Source: an uncultured Lentibacter sp.
GTDB taxonomy: Bacteria; Pseudomonadota; Alphaproteobacteria; Rhodobacterales; Rhodobacteraceae
Reading direction: 5' to 3'
Length of the DNA stretch: 64,000 nucleotides
Assembly: GCA_947497495.1 (NCBI GenBank)
Contig: CANMGT010000006.1
Coordinates: forward strand, 1 to 64,000
The notes beneath the pieces are model-generated. The model did no database searches and had not been told where the DNA came from. It saw only the letters and a program-made list of their open reading frames with translations. Shown piece after piece: positions 35,199 to 43,645 of this stretch. The translations under genes were made by a program, and so were the position numbers. Position 1 is the stretch's first letter. Each line of letters starts with the position of its first letter.

Positions 35199-35769
35199 AT
35201 GCAAGCAAGCCAATGCCGAACCGACAGCCAAACATCGCCTCAACAGGGTGCGGCACGAGGTCTTTGGCTTGGCTTTGGGCTGCTCTTGGCTTGTCTGGCG
35301 TCCGCCGGTTTGGCCGAAACACGCACCTGCGACAGCACCGACACCACCAGCCCCACCGTACTCTCAAGCCAGCCACATCTTGCAGACCTCGCTTGTGAAA
35401 CCGTCGTTCGCGTCAAAGCGCTTTTGGCCAATGGAAAACTACTTTCAAAGTGTCGTCGCCCACGAGCTGGCGCATTCGCTTTTTGACAAGGCCTCTTGCC
35501 CATTCAAGGCCTGTGTCATCGCGAACGAATATGTCGCCTATGCGATGCAGGTCATGTCGCTCACCTCCGAGCAGAAAACCGAATTTGTCGAACATGCGCA
35601 TCTCGACAGGCCTATTTCACGCGATGAGCTGAGCCTGACGATGTATTTGATGGCCCCAAACCTATTTGCTCAAAAAACATGGGTGCATCTCAACCAACGA
35701 AGCGATGTTTGTTCCTATCTCAGGCAGTTTCTCGACGGGACGATGGTGCTGGATCGCGAACGGTTCTAG
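35199..35769 (+). pseudogene. Broken gene: exported protein with HExxH motif split over two frames
   Basis: In one frame, 35199-35486 encodes a signal peptide (LWLGFGLLLACLASAGLA) followed by TRTCDSTDTTSPTV and LADLACETVVRVKALL, then runs into the stop. In another frame, from about 35430 to 35769, the sequence NYFQSVVAHELAHSLFD, YVAYAMQVMSL and LMAPNLFAQKTWVHL reads as a folded domain with an HELAH zinc-type motif, ending in a short C-terminus. The two parts look like the start and end of one exported protein joined by a frame change near 35425-35440, possibly with an internal deletion. The frame covering the end stays open back to 35155, but its upstream residues are a shadow of the other frame. 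I recall similar DUF-type proteins in Rhodobacterales but cannot confirm it. Confidence 0.5.
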
Positions 35770-35812
35770 CTCATAGGCTCGCAAAACCGAGCGCAAAGCC
35801 TATATTGGCCGT

Positions 35813-36619
35813 ATGACAATTTTTCTCCTCTTGTTCTTCGTCGCGATAAGCCCGTTTTTGATCCTGCAAGTGCGCGCCAGCCGGAAGCGGCAGCGCCTGT
35901 TGGGCCTATCTTTGATGCCCGACCAGAAGGCGGTTATCGAGCGCGACGTGCCAATCGTGCGCAGGCTGCCTGCTGCGTTGCGGGCCAAGCTTGATGGCAA
36001 GATCAGCGTGTTTCTGGATCAGGTCGAGTTTGTCGGCCCCGATGATCTGGACGTTACCCCGGAGATGGAACTCTCTATCGCGGCCCAGGCCTGCTTGCTC
36101 GTGCTTGGCCGCGATATTTGGTATGATAACCTGCGCTCGGTGATCATCTACCCGGGTGCCTTCAAGTCACGCACCCAAAGGCAAAACGGCTATGTTGTCA
36201 CGGAAGAGGACACCGTGCGGCTGGGCGAAAGCTGGTCGCATGGGCGCATAGTCTTGTCGTGGGAACACAGCCAAAGCGGCGCGGCCGACGCCAACGACGG
36301 GCATAATGTGGTGTTTCACGAATTTGCACACCAGATCGACGACATGACAGGCAGTACCAACGGTGTACCACTGCTCAGCGAAGGCCAGAGCTTTGCAGAA
36401 TGGGAAGCCGCGTTTTTGACAGCCTTTGAGGCGCATGTGCGCGACGTCGAGCGCGGGCGCAGAACCGTGCTGGACGCCTACGGCGCAACCGCGCATGAGG
36501 AGTTTTTCGCGGTTTCTGTCGAGATGTTCTTTGAGCGCCCCACGGACTTGAACAGCGATATGCCCGAAGTCTATGCCCAGCTCGTCAAGCTGTTCCAACT
36601 CGATCCTGCGCGCTGGTAG
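35813..36619 (+). CDS. MtfA-family zinc-dependent peptidase (M90)
   Basis: 268 residues. After an N-terminal membrane helix (about 3-20) comes the M90 domain with HEFAH (169-173) and the downstream Glu in HEEFFAVSVEMFFE. VIIYPGAF and GRIVLSWEH are also family-typical. In E. coli MtfA binds the Mlc repressor and has peptidase activity; here a membrane anchor is present, as in many alphaproteobacterial members, and the regulatory role is unknown. The gene starts 43 bp after the broken gene. Confidence 0.83.
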   Translation: MTIFLLLFFVAISPFLILQVRASRKRQRLLGLSLMPDQKAVIERDVPIVRRLPAALRAKLDGKISVFLDQVEFVGPDDLDVTPEMELSIAAQACLLVLGRDIWYDNLRSVIIYPGAFKSRTQRQNGYVVTEEDTVRLGESWSHGRIVLSWEHSQSGAADANDGHNVVFHEFAHQIDDMTGSTNGVPLLSEGQSFAEWEAAFLTAFEAHVRDVERGRRTVLDAYGATAHEEFFAVSVEMFFERPTDLNSDMPEVYAQLVKLFQLDPARW

Positions 36620-36700
36620 AACTGGTTTTAGAATGCTTCTAAAACTTGACTTCCCCTGTGCGCGAGCGCATATCTGACAAAAGAGATAGGAATAAGCGCC

Positions 36701-37264
36701 ATGTTCATTCAGACAGAATCAACCCCGAACCCAGCCACCTTGAAATTTTTGCCCGGCCAAACCGTTTTGCCAACGGGCACAGCCGATTTCCCGACGCGTG
36801 AAAGCGCGGGCGTGTCGCCGCTAGCGGGCCGTGTTTACGCGGTTGACGGTGTGACAGGCGTGTTTCTTGGCACTGATTTTGTGACAGTCACAAAGGCCGA
36901 TGAGGTTGACTGGGATCATATCAAGCCCTCGGTGCTTGGGGCGATTATGGAGCACTACCAGTCAGGCCAGCCTGTGCTTGCCGACGCCGCCAACCCTCAG
37001 GCGGGCCACGCCGAACACACTGGCGAAGACGGCGAAATTGTCGGCCAGATCAAAGAGTTGCTCGACACGCGCGTGCGCCCTGCTGTGGCGCAAGACGGCG
37101 GCGACATCACGTTTTACGGCTTTGATAAGGGCGTTGTTTACCTGCACATGCAGGGCGCTTGCGCGGGCTGCCCCTCGTCAACGATCACCCTCAAAATGGG
37201 CATCGAGAACCTGCTGCGCCACTACATACCTGAGGTGACAGAGGTGCGCCCTGTTGCCGTCTGA
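36701..37264 (+). CDS. NifU-family iron-sulfur scaffold protein (NfuA/Nfu1-like)
   Basis: 187 residues. The N-terminal Nfu_N domain starts MFIQTESTPNPATLKFLPG and covers about 1-90; the C-terminal NifU domain has ACAGCPSSTITLKMGIENLL with Cys154 and Cys157 that bridge a [4Fe-4S] cluster in a dimer. It delivers clusters to target proteins such as lipoyl synthase or aconitase. It overlaps the next gene by 11 bases and begins the overlapping four-gene cluster. Confidence 0.92.
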   Translation: MFIQTESTPNPATLKFLPGQTVLPTGTADFPTRESAGVSPLAGRVYAVDGVTGVFLGTDFVTVTKADEVDWDHIKPSVLGAIMEHYQSGQPVLADAANPQAGHAEHTGEDGEIVGQIKELLDTRVRPAVAQDGGDITFYGFDKGVVYLHMQGACAGCPSSTITLKMGIENLLRHYIPEVTEVRPVAV

Positions 37265-37697
37265 GACGGGCAAGCTGACAGGCCAATGCTATTGCGGGGC
37301 AGTGCGGGTTAAGGCCAGCGCTGCCCCTTTTACTGTCGCCTATTGCCACTGCGTTGACTGCCGCCGCATCTCGGGCGCGCCCGTGAGCGCTTTGGCGGCC
37401 TTCTCCCCTAATACCCTGCACTGGACGCCCGCGCTCGGGGAAGGTGTTTCACACAACACAGGCGTCAGGCGCTGGTTCTGCACCCGCTGTGGCTCGCCCC
37501 TCGCCGCGCGTTACGAGTATCTGCCAGAGCAGGTCTATGTGCCTGTCGGGCTGTTTGATAACGCCTCAACGCTTGCGCCCCAAAGTCATTCGCACGCAGG
37601 TTCTACCTTGCCATGGTTGCATTTGGGCGATGACTTGCCCAAAAGCACAGGCAGCGCAAGAGGCACCCTAAATGACGCAAAAGACAAACTCGGCTGA
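37254..37697 (+). CDS. GFA-family (glutathione-dependent formaldehyde-activating-like) zinc protein
   Basis: 147 residues. Zinc-binding cysteines of the CENP-V/GFA fold are visible: GQCYCGAVR, AYCHCVDCRR and WFCTRCGSPLA. One member was described as an S-hydroxymethylglutathione synthase, but most are of unknown function. The likely start is a TTG at 37254, inside the end of nfuA; no ATG is available before the first Cys pair. The 3' end overlaps tsaB by 26 bases. Confidence 0.75.
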   Translation: MPSETGKLTGQCYCGAVRVKASAAPFTVAYCHCVDCRRISGAPVSALAAFSPNTLHWTPALGEGVSHNTGVRRWFCTRCGSPLAARYEYLPEQVYVPVGLFDNASTLAPQSHSHAGSTLPWLHLGDDLPKSTGSARGTLNDAKDKLG

Positions 37698-38274
37698 ACT
37701 CACCTTGGCGTTTGACACGTCGGGGCAATACTGCGCGGCGGCCCTGATGCGCGCCGATACGCTACTTGGCGCCGTGTGCGAGCCGATGAAGCGCGGCCAG
37801 TCGGAACGGCTGATGGAGCTTATGGAAGAGTTGCTCACCACGCATGATGTGCGCTGGCAGGAGCTGTCCCGCATTGGAGTAGGCGTAGGGCCGGGCAACT
37901 TCACGGGCATCCGCATCGCCGTGTCGGCGGCGCGCGGTCTGGCGCTTTCGCTGGGCGCTCCGGCGGTGGGTGTCAGCACGTTTGAGGCCACTTTACTGGG
38001 CAAGCCAGCAGGCAGTGTTGCCCTTGTCGCGGCGCCGCGCGAACAAGTCTATGTTCAGCAGGCGGGCCAAGAGGTGCGCCTTGACGCGGCCGCCGATTGG
38101 CAAGACTTGGCTGAGGCCTACATGCCGCCCGCGCCTGACGTGCTTGTTGAGAACATCGCCCGCGTGACGGCCCATGCGCCCGCGACGGCCCCTGCCCCGA
38201 CGCCGCTATACATCAAGCCCGCGGATGCGGCGCCGGCCTCTGATCCGCCTCCGGTGATCCTTGATGACGCCTGA
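37672..38274 (+). CDS. tsaB: tRNA threonylcarbamoyladenosine biosynthesis protein TsaB
   Basis: 200 residues of the ASKHA fold. LAFDTSGQYCAAALM and GVGPGNFTGIRIAVSAARGLAL are diagnostic of TsaB, the partner of TsaD and TsaE in making t6A37 in tRNA. The C-terminal half is Pro/Ala-rich (TAPAPTPLYIKPADAAPASD). It is followed, with an 11-base overlap, by rimI, a widely conserved pairing. Confidence 0.93.
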   Translation: MTQKTNSAELTLAFDTSGQYCAAALMRADTLLGAVCEPMKRGQSERLMELMEELLTTHDVRWQELSRIGVGVGPGNFTGIRIAVSAARGLALSLGAPAVGVSTFEATLLGKPAGSVALVAAPREQVYVQQAGQEVRLDAAADWQDLAEAYMPPAPDVLVENIARVTAHAPATAPAPTPLYIKPADAAPASDPPPVILDDA

Positions 38275-38683
38275 GAGACTTGCGCAGATCCATGCTGCCT
38301 GCTTTCCCGGGCGGCCCTGGAGCGCTGGCGAATTCGCCGAGCTGCTCGCCAAACCGACAAGCCAGTTGACCTGTGCGCCCTGCGGCCAGGGCTTTGCCCT
38401 TGCCCAAACCGTCGCCGGTGAGGCCGAGCTGTTGACCATCGCCGTTATGCCTGACGCCCAGCGCAAGGGCCTTGGCGCCGCCTTGTTGAGCAGCCTCATA
38501 GAGGCGCTCACAGTGGCCCATGCCGAACGGCTGTTTTTGGAGGTTGCGCGCGACAATGCCCCGGCCCGCGCGCTCTACCGCGCCTTTGGCTTTGCCGAGA
38601 TCGGACTGCGAAAAGCCTATTACGCGCGCGCAGGCTCAGCCGCGGTTGATGCGTTGGTTTTGGCGCGCGAAATCACCGCCTAA
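38264..38683 (+). CDS. rimI: Ribosomal protein S18-alanine N-acetyltransferase-like GNAT protein
   Basis: 139 residues. The GNAT acetyl-CoA loop is visible as AVMPDAQRKGLGAALLSSLIEAL, followed by LFLEVARDNAPARALYRAFGFAEIGLRKAYY, which is close to RimI. It opens with IHAACFPGRPWSAGEFAELL, also RimI-like. The start ATG is 38264, three bases after an in-frame TTG. It would acetylate the N-terminal Ala of S18; substrate assignment rests on the tsaB neighbourhood and similarity. Confidence 0.85.
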   Translation: MTPERLAQIHAACFPGRPWSAGEFAELLAKPTSQLTCAPCGQGFALAQTVAGEAELLTIAVMPDAQRKGLGAALLSSLIEALTVAHAERLFLEVARDNAPARALYRAFGFAEIGLRKAYYARAGSAAVDALVLAREITA

Positions 38684-38708
38684 CCTTAGGTCATTCCTTA
38701 AGAATCGG

Positions 38709-38726
38709 TTGACCATCCGGTCTGAA
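38709..38726. promoter_or_regulatory. RutR-like inverted repeat upstream of the BMP transporter operon
   Basis: TTGACCATCCGGTCTGAA resembles the RutR operator TTGACCAnnTGGTCAA known in E. coli: the left half-site TTGACCA is identical and the right half is degenerate (CGGTCTG). It lies about 90 bp before the substrate-binding protein start. A second inverted repeat GAAACGA...TCGTTTC (38749-38767) follows. Control by a pyrimidine-responsive regulator is a hypothesis. Confidence 0.4.
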
Positions 38727-38817
38727 AGCGGGCTAAATCGGGCATGTTGAAACGATCTGCTCGTTTCTGCGCTTGGCTTATTGCCACGAGCGCCAAAACC
38801 AACTCGGGAGACCACAG

Positions 38818-39822
38818 ATGACCCTTATGCAAAAATTCCTCGGCGCAGCTGCCACGCTTGCCCTCACGGCGGGCGCGGCCCTCGCTGAGCCAGCCCTGAT
38901 CTACGATCTTGGCGGCAAGTTTGACAAATCATTCAACGAAGCTGCTTACAACGGTGCCAAGAAATGGGCCGATGAGACCGGCGCCACATACCGCGACATC
39001 GAGTTGCAATCAGAAGCGCAGCGCGAACAGGCCCTGCGCCGTTTTGCAGAAGCTGGCGCAAACCCCGTTGTAACAACCGGCTTCGCTATTGCCTCTTCGC
39101 TGGAAGAAGTTGCCAAAGACTACCCTGACACAAAGTTTGTCAACATTGACGGCTGGATGGCGGAAGTACCGCCAAACGTTCAGCTGATTGCCTTTCAAGA
39201 GCATCAGGGCTCATACCTTGTGGGCATGATGGCAGCGATGGCATCAAAGTCAGGCACAGTAGGCTTTATCGGCGGCATGGACGTGCCACTTATCCGCCAC
39301 TTCGGCTGTGGCTTTGCCCAAGGCGCCAAGGCGGCGAACGCTGACATCAAGATCGTGGCCAACATGACAGGCACGACACCGACAGCCTGGAACGACCCGG
39401 TAAAAGGCTCAGAGCTTGCCAAAGCGCAAATTAGCCAAGGCGCTGACGTGATCTATGCTGCGGCTGGCGGCACAGGCGTTGGCGTTCTGCAAACTGCAGC
39501 TGACGAGGGCATCCTCTCGATCGGTGTGGACAGCAACCAGAACCATCTGCACCCGGGCAAGGTTCTCACATCCATGCTCAAGCGCGTTGACGTGGCTGTT
39601 TACAACGCCATGAAAGCCGGCGCTGACCTTGAAACAGGTGGCACGACTGTACTCGGCCTTGCCGACGACGGTGTTGGCGTTGCGATGGACGAGAACAACG
39701 CAGCCCTCGTGACAGACGAGATGAAAGCCGCCGTCGACGATGCGCGCGCCAAGATCATCTCCGGTGATCTGAACGTTGTGAGCTACTACACCGACGACAG
39801 CTGCCCAGTACTCGACTTCTGA
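38818..39822 (+). CDS. BMP-family ABC transporter substrate-binding protein
   Basis: 334 residues. A signal peptide (KFLGAAATLALTAGAALA) precedes the BMP/PBP1 fold: PALIYDLGGKFDKSFNEAAYNGAKKW, VVTTGFAIASSLEEVAKDYPDTKF, TVGFIGGMDVPLIRHFGCGF and DVIYAAAGGTGVGVLQTA. BMP proteins bind purine nucleosides or related compounds (also riboflavin in some cases). First gene of the transporter; the ATG at 38818 is preceded by CGGGAG. Confidence 0.88.
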   Translation: MTLMQKFLGAAATLALTAGAALAEPALIYDLGGKFDKSFNEAAYNGAKKWADETGATYRDIELQSEAQREQALRRFAEAGANPVVTTGFAIASSLEEVAKDYPDTKFVNIDGWMAEVPPNVQLIAFQEHQGSYLVGMMAAMASKSGTVGFIGGMDVPLIRHFGCGFAQGAKAANADIKIVANMTGTTPTAWNDPVKGSELAKAQISQGADVIYAAAGGTGVGVLQTAADEGILSIGVDSNQNHLHPGKVLTSMLKRVDVAVYNAMKAGADLETGGTTVLGLADDGVGVAMDENNAALVTDEMKAAVDDARAKIISGDLNVVSYYTDDSCPVLDF

Positions 39823-39846
39823 TCTGCGGCCACTGACAAAACCTCG

Positions 39847-39870
39847 GGCCGCGCGGCATGTCGCGCGGCC
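39847..39870 (+). terminator. Hairpin between the binding-protein and ATPase genes
   Basis: A 9-bp stem, GGCCGCGCG (39847-39855) and CGCGCGGCC (39862-39870), with loop GCATGT, followed by TTTGCTGCTT. It lies between the BMP binding-protein and ATP-binding genes, so it may partially stop transcription or protect the upstream mRNA and raise the ratio of binding protein to membrane components. Confidence 0.65.
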
Positions 39871-39929
39871 TTTGCTGCTTAAAGGGCCGCCCATAAGGCC
39901 CCGCACGCGCCAGCGCACGGGAGAGACAG

Positions 39930-41474
39930 ATGACACATCCAGCGATCGAGCTGAAAGGCATATCCAAAGCCTTTGGCCCTGTGCAGGCCAACAAAGACAT
40001 TTCCATTTCCGTGCAGCCCGGCACGATCCACGGTATCATCGGCGAAAACGGCGCGGGCAAGTCAACGCTGATGTCGATCCTGTTCGGATTTTACAAAGCC
40101 GACAGCGGCGAGATTTTCATTCAGGGCAAGAAAACAAACATTCCCGACAGCCAAGCAGCCATTGCTGCGGGCATCGGCATGGTGTTCCAGCACTTCAAAC
40201 TGGTCGAAAATTTCACCGTTCTGGAGAACGTCATTCTCGGTGCGGAAGATGGCCGCTTGTTGCGGCCATCGCTTGCAAAAGCGCGCAAAACGCTCAAGGA
40301 GTTGGCGGAGGAATACGAGCTGCACGTTGAGCCGGATGCCGTTATCGAAGACATCGGTGTTGGCATGCAGCAGCGTGTTGAAATCCTCAAGGCGCTTTAC
40401 CGCAAGGCCGAAATTCTCATTCTGGACGAGCCGACAGGCGTGCTCACCCCCGCCGAAGCAGACCAGCTGTTCCGCATTCTCAACCGCTTGCGCGAAGAGG
40501 GCAAAACCATTGTTCTGATCACCCACAAGCTGCGCGAGATCATGGATATCACCGACACTGTCAGCGTCATGCGCCGTGGCGAGATGACGGCGACTGTCAA
40601 GACATCCGAGACAAGCCCCGAGCAGCTGGCCGAGCTGATGGTCGGCCGTAAAGTGCTGTTGCGCGTTGACAAAAAGCCCGCCCAACCCGGCGAGATGGTG
40701 CTGCAGGTCGAGAACCTGCATGTCACCGACGAAAAAGACGTCGAGCGGCTGAAAGGCATTTCGCTGAACGTGCGGGCAGGCGAAATTCTCGGGATAGCGG
40801 GTGTATCCGGCAACGGGCAGTCGCAGCTTCTCGAAATTCTGGGGGGCATGTGCAACGGCACGGGGCGCGTTCTTGTCAACGGTGACGAGATTGACCTGAC
40901 AGGCACGCACTCTGACGGCCAGTCACGGCGCGCACGCGGCATCGCCCATGTGCCCGAAGACAGGCAGCGCGAGGGGCTGATCATGGAGTTCATGGCCTGG
41001 GAGAACTGTATTTTCGGCTATCACCGCGACCCCGACTACCAAAGCGGGCTGCTGATGGATCAGACCAAGATCATCGCTGATGCTGAGGGCAAGATGGAGC
41101 GCTTTGATGTGCGCCCACCCAACGTAAAGCTGACGGCGAAAAACTTTTCCGGCGGCAACCAGCAGAAGATCGTTCTCGCCCGAGAGATCGAGCGCAACCC
41201 AGATTTGTTGCTGGTCGGGCAACCCACACGCGGCGTCGACATTGGCGCCATCGAGTTTATCCACCAGCAAATCATCGCGCTGCGCGACGCGGGCAAGGCG
41301 ATTTTGCTGGTTAGCGTCGAGCTCGAAGAGATCCTTTCGCTCGCTGACCGCATCGCTGTGATGTTTGATGGTAAGATCATGGGCGAGCGCCTGCCCGCGG
41401 AGACCGACGAAACAGAGCTGGGCATGCTGATGGCGGGCATCAACACCCAAGACACAAACGGGGAAGCTGCCTGA
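39930..41474 (+). CDS. BMP/nucleoside-type ABC transporter ATP-binding protein (two ABC domains)
   Basis: 514 residues with two nucleotide-binding domains. The first (about 5-245) has Walker A GENGAGKST and signature VGMQQRVEILKALYRK with DEPTGVLTP; the second (about 255-510) has a degenerate Walker A GVSGNGQSQ and signature FSGGNQQKIVLAREI. This asymmetric pattern is normal for the sugar/nucleoside (CUT2/NupA/RbsA-like) group. It energises the uptake of the BMP ligand. The ATG is preceded by GGGAGAGACAG; the stop overlaps the first permease start. Confidence 0.92.
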   Translation: MTHPAIELKGISKAFGPVQANKDISISVQPGTIHGIIGENGAGKSTLMSILFGFYKADSGEIFIQGKKTNIPDSQAAIAAGIGMVFQHFKLVENFTVLENVILGAEDGRLLRPSLAKARKTLKELAEEYELHVEPDAVIEDIGVGMQQRVEILKALYRKAEILILDEPTGVLTPAEADQLFRILNRLREEGKTIVLITHKLREIMDITDTVSVMRRGEMTATVKTSETSPEQLAELMVGRKVLLRVDKKPAQPGEMVLQVENLHVTDEKDVERLKGISLNVRAGEILGIAGVSGNGQSQLLEILGGMCNGTGRVLVNGDEIDLTGTHSDGQSRRARGIAHVPEDRQREGLIMEFMAWENCIFGYHRDPDYQSGLLMDQTKIIADAEGKMERFDVRPPNVKLTAKNFSGGNQQKIVLAREIERNPDLLLVGQPTRGVDIGAIEFIHQQIIALRDAGKAILLVSVELEEILSLADRIAVMFDGKIMGERLPAETDETELGMLMAGINTQDTNGEAA

Positions 41475-42574
41475 TGGACAAGATGCCAAAATGGGCTGAC
41501 GCCATTCTCGTTCCGCTGATCTCGCTGCTGTTGGCCGCCATCCTCTCGGCGCTGGTTATTCTCGCCATCGGGGAAGACCCGCGCGCTGCTTTCAAGCTGA
41601 TGGTTGACGGTGCGCTCATGCGCTCGGCGGGTTGGGGGTATACGCTATACTACGCGACCAACTTTATCTTCACGGGGCTTGCTGTTTCGGTGGCCTTTCA
41701 TGCGCGCATGTTCAACATCGGCGGCGAAGGCCAGGCCATGCTCGGCGGTTTGGGCGTTGCTTTGGCTTGCCTGTTTATCCCTTGGCCACATTGGACGCTT
41801 GCGCTTTTGGGCTCTGCCACTCTGGCGGCGTTGTTCGGGGCGGCTTGGGCGTTTATTCCCGCCTATTTGCAGGCCAAACGCGGCAGCCATGTTGTGATCA
41901 CCACGATCATGTTCAACTACATCGCCTTTTCGGTTCTGGGCTACATTCTTGTCAACGTGCTGCGCCCGCCAGGGGCTGGCGACCCTGCCAGCGTCAGGTT
42001 TCCCGAGGCGACAAACCTGCCGACGTTTCAGGACATGTTCTCAACCACAGCCAACCCGATGTTTCGCAGCGCGCCTGCGAATGTGACATTCTTTCTGGCT
42101 CTGGCGGCCTGTGTCTTTGTCTACTATCTGATCTGGCGCACGCGGCTCGGCTATGAGATCCGCCATTTCGGCCACTCCCAAACCGCAGCGCTTTACGCGG
42201 GCACAAGTGGCGTGCGCATCACCGTGATCGCCATGCTCATTTCCGGCGCGCTTGCGGGGCTCATGGCTGTCAACACCACTCAGGGCGAGGCCGAACGCCT
42301 GATTTTGAACTCGACAGAGGGCGCTGGCTTCATCGGGATCGCGGTTGCGCTCATGGGCCGCAACCATCCGTTTGGCGTGTTGCTTGCGGCGCTGCTGTTT
42401 GGCTTTCTCTACCAAGGCGGCGCCGAGCTTGCGCTTTGGACAAACATCCCCAGCCAGCTGATCATCGTCATTCAGGCGCTTGTCATCTTGTTCACAGGCG
42501 CGCTCGATAACATGGTGCGGATGCCGCTTGAGAAGCTGTTTCTCGCCCTGCGTAAAAACAAGGAGGCGCTGTGA
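41474..42574 (+). CDS. BMP-type ABC transporter permease (first)
   Basis: 366 residues, about nine to ten membrane segments. FTGLAVSVAFHARMFNIGGEGQAMLGGLG is the characteristic conserved stretch of the nucleoside/BMP permease (YufP/NupP) family; the second half has FGHSQTAALYAGTSGVRITVIAMLISGALAGLMAVN. It pairs with the second permease. Its start ATG (41474) overlaps the ATPase stop by one base, so the operon is tightly coupled. Confidence 0.9.
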   Translation: MDKMPKWADAILVPLISLLLAAILSALVILAIGEDPRAAFKLMVDGALMRSAGWGYTLYYATNFIFTGLAVSVAFHARMFNIGGEGQAMLGGLGVALACLFIPWPHWTLALLGSATLAALFGAAWAFIPAYLQAKRGSHVVITTIMFNYIAFSVLGYILVNVLRPPGAGDPASVRFPEATNLPTFQDMFSTTANPMFRSAPANVTFFLALAACVFVYYLIWRTRLGYEIRHFGHSQTAALYAGTSGVRITVIAMLISGALAGLMAVNTTQGEAERLILNSTEGAGFIGIAVALMGRNHPFGVLLAALLFGFLYQGGAELALWTNIPSQLIIVIQALVILFTGALDNMVRMPLEKLFLALRKNKEAL

Positions 42575-43551
42575 TGGAGTTTCTCACGATCATCCAGGTG
42601 CTTGACAGCACGCTGCGCCTTTCGACCCCGCTTTTGCTGGCGTGCCTTGCAGGGCTGTTCAGCGAGCGGGCGGGCATTTTTGACATCGGCCTTGAGGGCA
42701 AGATGCTGCTCGCGGCAATGTTTTCAGCCGCCATCGCTTTTGCCTCGGGCAATGTTTGGGTGGGCATGCTGGCGGGCATCGGCGCGTCGCTGGCGCTGTC
42801 GCTCGTGCATGGGCTTGCCTCGATCACCTTTCGCGGCAACCAACTCATCTCCGGAGTGGCGATCAACTTTCTCGCTTCCGGCATTACCGTGCTTGTGGCC
42901 CAAAGCTGGTTTGGCCAAGGCGGGCGCACACCCACCCTGCAAGGGGCAGCGCGCTTTGAGCCGGTTCACTTGCCCGGCGCGCTCACCCGCATTCGCGACA
43001 TCGCTGACGCCAACCCTTTGATGCAAGTCTATTCCGAGCTGATCTCAGGCCATACAATCATCGTTTACATCTCGCTGCTCTTGGTCCCACTGTCTTGGTG
43101 GGTGTTGTTTCAGACGCGCTTCGGGCTGCGCCTGAGGGCCGTTGGCGAAAACCCCGCAGCAGTTGATACAGCCGGTATTTCCGTTGTGCGGCTGCGCTAT
43201 ATGTCGGTGCTGATCTGCGGCGTTCTCTGCGGCATAGCGGGCGCTTACCTTGCCACCGCGCTGCAAGCACAGTTCGTGAAAGAAATGACAGCAGGGCGCG
43301 GCTTTATCGCGCTTGCCGCGCTCATTTTCGCGAAGTGGAAGCCGTGGAACGCGCTTTACGCCTGCCTGCTGTTTGGCTTGCTGCAAGCGATCGCGGTGCG
43401 CTTTCAAAACATCCAGATCGGTGAGGTCACGATCCCAGTGCAACTCATGGAGGCCCTGCCCTACATCCTGACCGTGGTGATCCTCGCAGGCTTCATCGGC
43501 AAAGCCATTCCGCCGCGCGCGGGCGGTGAGCCCTATGTCAAAGAACGCTGA
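42574..43551 (+). CDS. BMP-type ABC transporter permease (second)
   Basis: 325 residues, about nine membrane segments. STPLLLACLAGLFSERAGIFDIGLEGKMLLAAMFSAA is the YufQ/NupQ-type conserved N-terminal segment, and VGENPAAVDTAGISVVRLRYMSVLICGVLCGIAGAYL lies in the core. With the other permease, ATPase and binding protein it completes a BMP-type uptake system. The ATG overlaps the preceding stop by one base (TGATG). Confidence 0.9.
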   Translation: MEFLTIIQVLDSTLRLSTPLLLACLAGLFSERAGIFDIGLEGKMLLAAMFSAAIAFASGNVWVGMLAGIGASLALSLVHGLASITFRGNQLISGVAINFLASGITVLVAQSWFGQGGRTPTLQGAARFEPVHLPGALTRIRDIADANPLMQVYSELISGHTIIVYISLLLVPLSWWVLFQTRFGLRLRAVGENPAAVDTAGISVVRLRYMSVLICGVLCGIAGAYLATALQAQFVKEMTAGRGFIALAALIFAKWKPWNALYACLLFGLLQAIAVRFQNIQIGEVTIPVQLMEALPYILTVVILAGFIGKAIPPRAGGEPYVKER

Positions 43552-43645
43552 CCCCATGCTGCCAGTTTCGTAAAAACGCAGAGCCAAGGCACAATTCGCG
43601 AGCCAAGCGCTTGCCAAGCAACCAAGGGTGACGCTAGGAAAGACC

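Noticed and set aside
35155..35430. Upstream part of the frame that carries HELAH
   Set aside because: Its residues are a frame-shifted reading of the signal-peptide segment, rich in Pro and Trp, so I treat only the end of this frame as genuine coding sequence.
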